The notes beneath the pieces are model-generated. The model was not told where the DNA came from. It saw only the letters and a list, made by a program, of their open reading frames with translations, and searched no databases. The position numbers and the translations under genes are program-made. Below, in pieces: positions 1-5,873 of a stretch of DNA of 8,365 nucleotides. Source of the DNA: Bordetella parapertussis (lineage in GTDB: Bacteria; Pseudomonadota; Gammaproteobacteria; Burkholderiales; Burkholderiaceae_C). The stretch is taken from NCBI GenBank assembly GCA_945899335.1, contig CAMDIP010000051.1, positions 1 to 8,365 on the forward strand, written 5' to 3'. How positions within the stretch are numbered: position 1 is the stretch's first letter; each line of letters begins with the position of its first letter.

Positions 1-1321
1 CGGCGCTCAAGCGCCCCTTGGCCTTGGCAAGTGCGAGGGTAAGTAAGAACAAACCTGCCAACTGGGTGGTGAAGGCTTTGGTAGAGGCCACACCGATTTC
101 CACACCTGCGCGGGTGATGTAAGCCAGCGCACATTCGCGCACCATGGCAGAGGTGGCGACATTGCAAATGGTCAGGGTTTGCTGCATGCCCAGGCTTTGG
201 GCGTGGCGCAGCGCGGCCAAGGTGTCGGCGGTTTCGCCCGACTGGCTGATGGTGACCACCAAACTGCGAGGGTTGGGGACCGATGTGCGGTAACGGTATT
301 CGCTGGCGACTTCGACTTGGCAAGGGATGTGGGCGATGCTCTCGAACCAGCACTTGGCCACGCACCCACTGTAGTAGCTGGTGCCACAAGCCAAGATCAA
401 AACCGAATCCACTTCGGCAAAAACTTTGGCAGCATGGCCATCTTGGGTCAAAGCAGGGTTGTCAAACAACGCAGGCACGATGCCCTCGATGCCTTCCAAG
501 GTATCGGCTATGGCTCGGGGTTGCTCGAAAATTTCTTTTTGCATGTAGTGGCTGTAAGGCCCGAGCTCTGCTGCCCCGCTGTGGGCGTTCACCGTCAGTA
601 CCTCGCGCTGCACCGGCTGGTGCTGGGCATCGAACACTTGGAAGCTGTCCAACTGCACATCCACCACATCGCCTTCAGCCAAGTACAAGATTTGGTTGGT
701 CACACCCGCCAAGGCCATTGCGTCGCTTGCCAAAAAGTTTTCGCCCTCACCTTTACCAAAAATAAGCGGCGAACCAGCCCTCGCACCAATGACACGGTGT
801 GGTTCGTCTTTGGCCATGACGGCAATGGCGAAAGCGCCGCGCAATTGTTGGGTGGCTTGAAAGACTGCTTGCAATACATCACCTTGGTACAGCGAATCAA
901 TCAGGTGCGCCATCACCTCGGTATCAGTTTGGCTGACAAAGACATAGCCCTTGGCTTGCAGCTGGCCACGCAACTCTTCGTGGTTTTCAATGATGCCGTT
1001 GTGAACCAGCGCAATGCGCTCGCGGCTGAAGTGCGGGTGGGCGTTGTGTACCGCAGGTGCGCCGTGGGTTGCCCATCGGGTGTGGGCAATTCCAGTCAGG
1101 CCTTGCAAACCATTGTTTTCGTCGTTGACTTGGGCCTCCAACTCGGCCACCCGCGAAGTGCTGCGAGCGCGTTGCAAACCAGCAGCTTGCCCCATTTGGA
1201 ATTGCTTGCTGTTGACCGCTACGCCACAAGAGTCGTAGCCGCGGTACTCCAAGCGCTGCAAGCCTTGCACCAAGATGGGAACGATGTTGCGCTCAGAGAC
1301 CGCGCCGACGATACCGCACAT
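1..1321 (-). CDS. glmS: Glutamine--fructose-6-phosphate aminotransferase (isomerizing), 3' end cut off by window
   Basis: Converts fructose-6-phosphate and glutamine to glucosamine-6-phosphate, the first committed step to UDP-GlcNAc, in the cytoplasm. I translated 440 uninterrupted codons; the family is about 610 residues, so the last third lies beyond position 1. It begins MCGIVGAV, with the catalytic Cys2 that becomes N-terminal after Met removal. The glutaminase domain shows RLEYRGYDS (23-31), HTRWATHG (80-87) and HNG (107-109). The first SIS (sugar isomerase) domain shows ACGTS (311-315) and SQSGET (359-364). The start is fixed by the need for Cys2 and by a Shine-Dalgarno AAAGGA 8 nt upstream. 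It lies 12 nt after the glmU stop, so the two are almost certainly cotranscribed and probably translationally coupled. No glmS ribozyme or long leader fits in the 12-nt gap. Identification is certain; only the C-terminus is unseen. Confidence 0.98.
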   Translation of the reverse strand, partial: MCGIVGAVSERNIVPILVQGLQRLEYRGYDSCGVAVNSKQFQMGQAAGLQRARSTSRVAELEAQVNDENNGLQGLTGIAHTRWATHGAPAVHNAHPHFSRERIALVHNGIIENHEELRGQLQAKGYVFVSQTDTEVMAHLIDSLYQGDVLQAVFQATQQLRGAFAIAVMAKDEPHRVIGARAGSPLIFGKGEGENFLASDAMALAGVTNQILYLAEGDVVDVQLDSFQVFDAQHQPVQREVLTVNAHSGAAELGPYSHYMQKEIFEQPRAIADTLEGIEGIVPALFDNPALTQDGHAAKVFAEVDSVLILACGTSYYSGCVAKCWFESIAHIPCQVEVASEYRYRTSVPNPRSLVVTISQSGETADTLAALRHAQSLGMQQTLTICNVATSAMVRECALAYITRAGVEIGVASTKAFTTQLAGLFLLTLALAKAKGRLSA

Positions 1322-1329
1322 GTTTGCAG

Positions 1330-1335
1330 TCCTTT
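1330..1335 (-). promoter_or_regulatory. glmS ribosome binding site overlapping the glmU stop
   Basis: On the minus strand AAAGGA lies 8 nt before the glmS ATG and shares bases with the glmU TAA stop (1334-1336). Terminating glmU ribosomes would sit on this site, which suggests translational coupling. It supports the MCGIV start. Confidence 0.75.
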
Positions 1336-2719
1336 ATTTTTTTGTTTTGAGGGGCCGCTGCCAATTGGCAATGCTGGTTTGCTTAGCCCGTGCCACTGTG
1401 AGTGCGCCAGCAGGTGTGTCCTTGGTGATGGTGGAGCCGCCGCCAATGGTGCCCCCCGCACCCAAAGTGACGGGTGCCACCAATACGCTGTTGCTCCCCA
1501 CATGCACATCGGCTTCGATGATGGTGCGGTGTTTGTTGGCACCGTCATAGTTGGCGGTGATGCTGCCGGCACCGTAGTTGACACGCTCACCCACAGTGGC
1601 GTCGCCCAAATACGCCAAGTGGTTGGCCTTGGCGCCTTTGGCCAAGGTGGAGTTTTTCACTTCCACAAAGTTGCCAATGTGGACTTCGTCAGCCAAGTCG
1701 GCGCCAGGCCTGAGCCTTGCAAACGGACCGATACGGGCATCACGTCCAATTTGCACAACTTGCTGTTCACCATCGATATGTGTAAACGCCTGAACAAAAG
1801 TACCAGCACCAATATTGGCATTGGCAATGACGCAGTTAGGGCCTATGCGCACACCATCGCCCAAGCTGACAACACCTTCAAACACGCAGTTCACATCAAT
1901 CTCCACATCTTGGCCACAGATGAGGCTGCCGCGCAAATCAAATCGTGCAGGGTCGGCCAAGCGCACACCATCGAGCATCAATCGCTGTGCTTGCATGTGC
2001 TGGTAAGCGCATTCAAGTGAGGCCAATTGCACAGGGTTGTTCACGCCTTCCACCTGCCATGCATCGGTGATGCAGTGCGCCTGCACTTGGCAACCATCAG
2101 CCACGGCAAACCTCGCCACGTCCGTCAGGTAAAACTCTTTTTGGGCATTGTGGTTGTCCAAGCGAGCCAGCCAAGTACGCAGCAAACGGGTGGGAACGGC
2201 CATGATGCCGCTGTAAATTTCTTGAATAAGGCGTTGCTCGGGTGTGGCGTCTTTTTCTTCCACAATGGCCTGCACTTGCGCCTGAGCGTTGCGCACCAAG
2301 CGGCCATAGCCCGTGGGTGTGGGGGTTTGCAACGTCAGCAAGGCCAAGTGCTGGCCGTCGCACATCGTCAGCAAGGCGCTGAGGGTGTCGGCTTGAATCA
2401 ATGGCACATCACCGGAGAGCACCAAGGTGACGCCATCATCAGCGAGTACGGGTACCGCTTGTTGCATGGCATGACCCGTGCCGAGTTGGGGAGTTTGGCG
2501 CACACATTGCACATGGGCGATATGTTTTAAGCTAGCCTCGACCTGTTCAGCACCATGGCCGGTGATGACAACAACTCTTCTGGCTTGGAGTTGCCCAGCG
2601 GTGTCAATCACGTGCTGCAACAAAGCCCTACCCCCCAAACGGTGTAAAACTTTGGGCATACTGCTCTTCATGCGGGTGCCCTTGCCCGCTGCCATGACCA
2701 CCACATCAACAAATGCCAT
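1334..2719 (-). CDS. glmU: Bifunctional UDP-N-acetylglucosamine diphosphorylase / glucosamine-1-phosphate N-acetyltransferase
   Basis: Acetylates glucosamine-1-phosphate with acetyl-CoA, then joins it to UTP to give UDP-GlcNAc for peptidoglycan and LPS; cytoplasmic. It has 461 residues (family about 455). The N-terminal uridylyltransferase domain has the nucleotide loop MAAGKGTRM (9-17), QLGTGHA near 78-84, the metal-binding aspartate in SGDVPLI (D104) and VEGVNN (223-228). The C-terminal left-handed beta-helix, from about 250, has hexapeptide-like repeats, RLRPGA, the probable catalytic base His367 in KANHLAYLGD, NYDG (390-393) and the acetyl-CoA-binding end with GGGSTITKDTPAG. The ATG at 2719 is chosen because the nucleotide loop follows immediately and no earlier Met fits. 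It leads the glmU-glmS pair. Its start codon overlaps that of the divergent lipoprotein gene, so its promoter must lie inside that gene. The gene ends in an A7 run next to the stop (see findings). Confidence 0.98.
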   Translation of the reverse strand: MAFVDVVVMAAGKGTRMKSSMPKVLHRLGGRALLQHVIDTAGQLQARRVVVITGHGAEQVEASLKHIAHVQCVRQTPQLGTGHAMQQAVPVLADDGVTLVLSGDVPLIQADTLSALLTMCDGQHLALLTLQTPTPTGYGRLVRNAQAQVQAIVEEKDATPEQRLIQEIYSGIMAVPTRLLRTWLARLDNHNAQKEFYLTDVARFAVADGCQVQAHCITDAWQVEGVNNPVQLASLECAYQHMQAQRLMLDGVRLADPARFDLRGSLICGQDVEIDVNCVFEGVVSLGDGVRIGPNCVIANANIGAGTFVQAFTHIDGEQQVVQIGRDARIGPFARLRPGADLADEVHIGNFVEVKNSTLAKGAKANHLAYLGDATVGERVNYGAGSITANYDGANKHRTIIEADVHVGSNSVLVAPVTLGAGGTIGGGSTITKDTPAGALTVARAKQTSIANWQRPLKTKK

Positions 2720-3644
2720 GAACTTGCTTTCTCGTGTTGCTCAGATTATCAATCAGCTTCGAACCCGCTCTGGTCTGGGCCCCAAACTGTTGGCTTTGGG
2801 CTTGTTTGCCTGCCTCAGTGCTTGCAGCTTTGTGGTGACTGGTTACAACCAAGCACCCAGCTTGTTGATATTCACATGGTTCAATCCTCATTTAGACCTC
2901 AGCTCGGAGCAAGACAAGCAGTTGCGTTCAGATTTACAGGTGCTGCATCAGTGGCACCGCCAGCAGCAACTGCCTGTCTATGCAGATGTTTTACAAAAAA
3001 TGGCGGTGTTGGCACCAAATGAAATAACGGGTTCGCAAATTTGTGCGCTGGTGGACGAGTTCAAAGACACGCTCGCTCCACTGTCGCAACAAATGTCGCC
3101 TGGCATTGCCCGCTTGGCCTTGAAGTTAACGCCTGCTCAAATTCAGCGGCTAGAGCATCGGTATGAGAAAGACAACAAGGATTACCGCAAAGAATGGAAA
3201 CTTGACGCCAGTGCTGACGCTCAGTTGCAGGTGCAGACCGACAAGGGGATAGAGAACGCAGAGCGTTTGTATGACCGCTTGGACAAAAAGCAAAAAGCTT
3301 TGGTCAAGCAAATGGCAAAAGAGTCCCAGTTTGACTTGCCTAAGAGTTGGGGCGAACGCCTAAGGCGTCAGCAAGACACGGTCAGCACCTTGGATCGCAT
3401 CGCCAAATCACAACAAGGCTTGGCTTCAGCACAGCAAGAAAGCATTGCCCTGCTGAACCGCAGCTTGCTGCAGTCACCCGATGAGGTTTATCGTGAATAC
3501 GCCGAGATGCGAAAAACCATCAACTGCGAAGCGGCAGCGCAGTTGCACAACACCACCAGTGCAACGCAAAGAGAATTTACGGTGAAAACACTCAAAACTT
3601 ATGAAGCTGATCTGCGGGCTTTGGCCAAAGTCAAACCCTCTTGA
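2718..3644 (+). CDS. DUF6279-type lipoprotein of unknown function
   Basis: Predicted 308-residue lipoprotein. The signal peptide is residues 1-35 with a basic n-region (R6, R15, R17, K23), a hydrophobic core LLALGLFACL and lipobox LSAC, with Cys36 as the lipidation site. Position +2 is Ser, so outer-membrane sorting by Lol is expected. The mature part starts with YNQAPSLLIFTWF and a run of charged helices, including LHQWHRQQQLPVYADVL (75-91), which matches my memory of the DUF6279 family in proteobacteria; no function is established for it. It is rich in Gln, Lys and Arg and looks largely alpha-helical. I chose the ATG at 2718 because it already gives a long n-region. In-frame ATGs at 2694 and 2670 would extend it into glmU and are less likely. 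No clear Shine-Dalgarno is visible. The start overlaps the glmU start divergently, and the stop is 1 nt from the stop of the convergent MBL gene. Confidence 0.85.
   Translation: MNLLSRVAQIINQLRTRSGLGPKLLALGLFACLSACSFVVTGYNQAPSLLIFTWFNPHLDLSSEQDKQLRSDLQVLHQWHRQQQLPVYADVLQKMAVLAPNEITGSQICALVDEFKDTLAPLSQQMSPGIARLALKLTPAQIQRLEHRYEKDNKDYRKEWKLDASADAQLQVQTDKGIENAERLYDRLDKKQKALVKQMAKESQFDLPKSWGERLRRQQDTVSTLDRIAKSQQGLASAQQESIALLNRSLLQSPDEVYREYAEMRKTINCEAAAQLHNTTSATQREFTVKTLKTYEADLRALAKVKPS
2745..2750 (-). promoter_or_regulatory. Possible -10 element for glmU-glmS
   Basis: On the minus strand GATAAT lies within TTGATAATCT, 25 nt upstream of the glmU ATG, which would give a leader of about 20 nt. I see no good -35 at 16-18 bp spacing, so this is only a weak candidate. 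A glmU promoter should lie about here because the neighbouring divergent gene leaves no intergenic space. Confidence 0.25.
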
Positions 3645-3645
3645 A

Positions 3646-4626
3646 TCAAGCTTGCAACGCAGCCCACATTTGCTTGTCGCGCTCTGCGGTCCAGATGCGC
3701 GGATGCGCAATGCCACTGGCTTCATCAAAAGCACGGCTCACATCAAACGGCAAACAGTGTTCGTAAATAAACACTTGGCCAAACACGGGGTCCATGTGTT
3801 GGCGGGTATGGGCCATGGCTGACTTCAAATCCATTTTTTGTGCCACCGCCTCTTGTCCGCATTTGTACAAGGTCTCTACCCATAGCTTGGTGTAATCCAA
3901 AGCCTTGTTCACATCGGCATTGCCACGCATGGCTTCGCCACGCCCCGGCACAATCGCCTCTGCTTGCAAACCCCGCAAAGCCTCCAAGGTGGCAGGCCAC
4001 TCGACCAAGTGTGCATCTCCGGTGTAAACACCTGCCAAATACTCCACCAAGTCACCGCTGAACAAGACTTTTTCGGCCTCGACCCAGGCGATGGTGTCGC
4101 CGCGTGTGTGGCCTGCGCCTGGGTGCCAAATATCGACTTGAACACCACCCAAATCGATACGCAAACTGCCCTGTCGCCCAGGCTTGCCGTCACCAATCAC
4201 CATGGTCGGCCACGTGAGGCCTGGCACGCTGTCGGCACCACGAAACAAACGGGGGAAGCGGTCCATCTCGCTTTGCATGTCTTCAGCGCCGCGTTCCACA
4301 ATCAAATCGTAAGTGCCCTTGCTGGCTATCACTTCTGTCGCACCTTCGGCCACATAGGCACTGGCACCCAACACACGCACCGCGTGGTAGTGGGTCAGCA
4401 ACACATATTTGATGGGCTTGTCGCTCACAGTGCGGATCTTGGCGATCAGGTCTTTGGCCATCAAAGGCGTGGCCGTGGCGTCGCTCACCAAGATGTACTT
4501 ATCACCAATGATGACACCCGAATTGGGGTCGCCCTCTGCGGTATAGGCCCAGCAGTGTGGGCTGAGTTGGGTAAAGCTGATGTGTTTATCGGTCAAATCG
4601 CTTTGACTGGCAAATGCTTTAGACAT
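3646..4626 (-). CDS. Metallo-beta-lactamase-fold hydrolase with altered second metal site
   Basis: A 326-residue MBL-fold protein; substrate unknown. No signal peptide is seen, so it is probably cytoplasmic. The metal motif usually written THxHxDH reads THYHAVR (78-84): His79 and His81 are kept, but the Asp and His positions are Val83 and Arg84. GHTRGDT (172-178) keeps His173 and FSGDLVEY keeps the bridging Asp192. The usual late PGHG motif is PGRG (227-230), so its His is Arg229. The pattern implies loss of the second metal site, by analogy with glyoxalase II ligands. The C-terminal third (about 235-326) is helical, with no motif I recognise. The start is supported by a Shine-Dalgarno GAGGA 5 nt upstream. 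It follows the tetR stop by 14 nt and probably shares its transcript. The fold is confident; the reaction is unknown, and a thioesterase, lactonase or non-hydrolytic role remain open. Confidence 0.88.
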   Translation of the reverse strand: MSKAFASQSDLTDKHISFTQLSPHCWAYTAEGDPNSGVIIGDKYILVSDATATPLMAKDLIAKIRTVSDKPIKYVLLTHYHAVRVLGASAYVAEGATEVIASKGTYDLIVERGAEDMQSEMDRFPRLFRGADSVPGLTWPTMVIGDGKPGRQGSLRIDLGGVQVDIWHPGAGHTRGDTIAWVEAEKVLFSGDLVEYLAGVYTGDAHLVEWPATLEALRGLQAEAIVPGRGEAMRGNADVNKALDYTKLWVETLYKCGQEAVAQKMDLKSAMAHTRQHMDPVFGQVFIYEHCLPFDVSRAFDEASGIAHPRIWTAERDKQMWAALQA

Positions 4627-4631
4627 ATTTT

Positions 4632-4636
4632 TCCTC
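4632..4636 (-). promoter_or_regulatory. Ribosome binding site of the MBL-fold gene
   Basis: GAGGA on the minus strand, 5 nt before the ATG at 4626 and just after the tetR stop. It is the clearest Shine-Dalgarno in this gene run and fixes the start. Confidence 0.7.
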
Positions 4637-4640
4637 GAAC

Positions 4641-5249
4641 TTAGCTAGCGCTTGAATGAAAACCGTTTTCTAAGGTGTCAATGACCTCTTGAGCAAACGC
4701 ATCGTAACTGAGTGGCCCCTGAGGTCTGAGCCAAGTGAAGGTCCAATTGATCATGCCAAACAGCATCATGGTCAGGGGGATTTTATTTTGCGCATGAACA
4801 CGACTTGGGTAGGCTTTGCCCAACATATCACCCAAAGCGCTGACCACTTGGCGCTGGCGTTCAACCACCAAGCCGCGCTGTATTTCACTGAGAAATTGGG
4901 TGCTGTGCAACAAAGCAATATGGCGGGTTGCAGAGCTTTCGTAGGTTTGCAAAAACCGTTTGACCACGCTGTGAACTGTCTCTTGGGGACTGCGCTTGGA
5001 TTGAATACCTTGGGCTTGAACCTCTGCCACTAATTCCAGCAAAAGCAGGGTATAGCGATCGAGTAAATCGAAAAGTATGGACTGCTTACTGTCGTAGTAA
5101 TGGTAGAGCCGCGCTTTGGACGTACCCAAAGCTTGGGCCAAATCATTCATGCTGGCTGACGGATAGGACGAAGCCGCAAAACAGCTTGCGGCCACCTCCA
5201 AAATCTCTTCTCGCTTGAGGTCGTGTGTTGCAGATTTAGGTCGCGCCAT
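4641..5249 (-). CDS. TetR/AcrR-family transcriptional regulator
   Basis: A 202-residue one-component DNA-binding regulator, usually a ligand-released repressor. The N-terminal helix-turn-helix spans about residues 13-59: REEILEVAASCFA, then MNDLAQALGTSKARLYHYY with the recognition helix, then DSKQSILFDLL. The C-terminal ligand and dimer domain contains FGMINWTFTWLRPQGPLS (164-181). This resembles TetR regulators of the KstR2-like group linked to acyl-CoA or aromatic catabolism; that link is from memory and weak. The start MARPKS is typical, with AAGG 7 nt upstream overlapping the stop of the preceding fau gene. It sits 9 nt after fau and 14 nt before the MBL-fold gene on the same strand, so its natural target may be this transcript or the MBL gene. 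No operator could be assigned. The ligand is unknown. Confidence 0.93.
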   Translation of the reverse strand: MARPKSATHDLKREEILEVAASCFAASSYPSASMNDLAQALGTSKARLYHYYDSKQSILFDLLDRYTLLLLELVAEVQAQGIQSKRSPQETVHSVVKRFLQTYESSATRHIALLHSTQFLSEIQRGLVVERQRQVVSALGDMLGKAYPSRVHAQNKIPLTMMLFGMINWTFTWLRPQGPLSYDAFAQEVIDTLENGFHSSAS

Positions 5250-5256
5250 CCAAAAA

Positions 5257-5260
5257 CCTT
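5257..5260 (-). promoter_or_regulatory. tetR ribosome binding site overlapping the fau stop
   Basis: AAGG on the minus strand, 7 nt before the tetR ATG, sharing bases with the fau TAA stop (5259-5261). This suggests coupled translation of fau and tetR and supports the MARPKS start. Confidence 0.55.
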
Positions 5261-5834
5261 AAGACATTGGCCACACCACGCCGTTTTCATTCAGCAAAGC
5301 GTTCAAGGGCACATCATGAGACTCAGGGATGAAGTCGGATAAAAAACCATGGGTAAAGCCCAAACCGACGGTGTAGGGCTTAGGCTCTATTTGATTCAAG
5401 GTGCGGTCATAAAAACCACCGCCATACCCCAAACGGTAGCCACCGGGCCCATAGCCCACGCATGGCACAAAGAGCAAGGTGGGTTGAAGGATTTCTGTGT
5501 CCTTGGGTTTGGGGATGTTGTAGGCATCTTCTTCCATGGCACAACCTGGGTACCACGAATGAAAAGTCAGGGTTTTGGTCTGCTTGTCCATGACGGGCAA
5601 ACCAATGCGCCGGCGCAGGGGATGGTCTAGCAATTCCCCATCTTCTTTCCATCGGTGCAATGCGGGCAAGGGATCAAACTCCCCCTTGATAGGCCAATAA
5701 GCTCCAATGACCGTATGCGGTTGATCGAACAACCAAATGCGCATGACTCTTTGCAGCAGGTCAGCACGACGTTCTCTGTCAGGCATTTGCAGTCTTGTTT
5801 GAATCAATTCTTGGCGCAGGGCTTTTTTGTCCAT
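5259..5834 (-). CDS. fau: 5-formyltetrahydrofolate cyclo-ligase
   Basis: ATP-dependent conversion of 5-formyl-THF to 5,10-methenyl-THF (5-FCL/MTHFS; ygfA in E. coli), a folate salvage step in the cytoplasm. From the ATG it has 191 residues, a normal length. Visible motifs are the N-terminal KKALRQELIQTR, the substrate-binding PIKGEFD (48-54), and the ATP-binding signature, whose core is GGYRLGYGGGFYDR (131-144), preceded by VPCVGYGP. I chose the ATG at 5834 over the in-frame TTG at 5846, which would add only four residues (M/L-D-S-P). A weak GGA lies about 7 nt upstream of the ATG, whereas a strong AGGATGG abuts the TTG with no spacing. It is the first gene of a minus-strand run with tetR and the MBL-fold gene. 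It is divergent from the transglycosylase gene, 39 bp away. Confidence 0.94.
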   Translation of the reverse strand: MDKKALRQELIQTRLQMPDRERRADLLQRVMRIWLFDQPHTVIGAYWPIKGEFDPLPALHRWKEDGELLDHPLRRRIGLPVMDKQTKTLTFHSWYPGCAMEEDAYNIPKPKDTEILQPTLLFVPCVGYGPGGYRLGYGGGFYDRTLNQIEPKPYTVGLGFTHGFLSDFIPESHDVPLNALLNENGVVWPMS

Positions 5835-5873
5835 GGGAGAATCCAACCATCCTGTTAGTTGATTGATTGTGTC
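5835..5873. promoter_or_regulatory. Divergent intergenic spacer between fau and the transglycosylase gene
   Basis: A 39-bp gap between two divergent start codons, the only real intergenic space in the window. It is too short for two full promoters, so promoter elements should extend into both coding regions. An AT-rich stretch at about 5879-5898, in the transglycosylase signal-peptide codons, could hold fau promoter elements, but I see no consensus -35/-10 pair. A TTGATTGATT tandem lies at 5859-5868. No operator-like palindrome is obvious. Confidence 0.35.

Noticed and set aside
1322..1333. glmS ribozyme or GlmZ-type regulated leader before glmS
   Set aside because: Only 12 nt separate glmU and glmS. 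There is no room for the ribozyme and no visible leader structure.
179..2020. A 613-codon open frame on the plus strand, opposite glmS and glmU
   Set aside because: It is the exactly codon-aligned antisense of glmS and glmU, which share one frame. It stays open because those genes avoid TTA, CTA and TCA codons there. It starts with TTG and its protein has no recognisable domain.
3640..3654. CTTGAATCAAG and CAAGCTTG palindromes at the convergent stops as a terminator
   Set aside because: The first has a 1-base centre and cannot form a hairpin loop, the second has none, and no T-run follows either.
4658..4670. Perfect inverted repeat GAAAAC-C-GTTTTC inside the 3' end of tetR, about 32 nt before the MBL start; possible operator
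   Set aside because: Arms of 6 bp are expected by chance about twice in 8 kb for each spacing, and it lies within coding sequence. Kept only as a weak candidate for a TetR site.
5859..5868. TTGATTGATT tandem in the fau/transglycosylase spacer
   Set aside because: Too short and simple to call a repeat or binding site.
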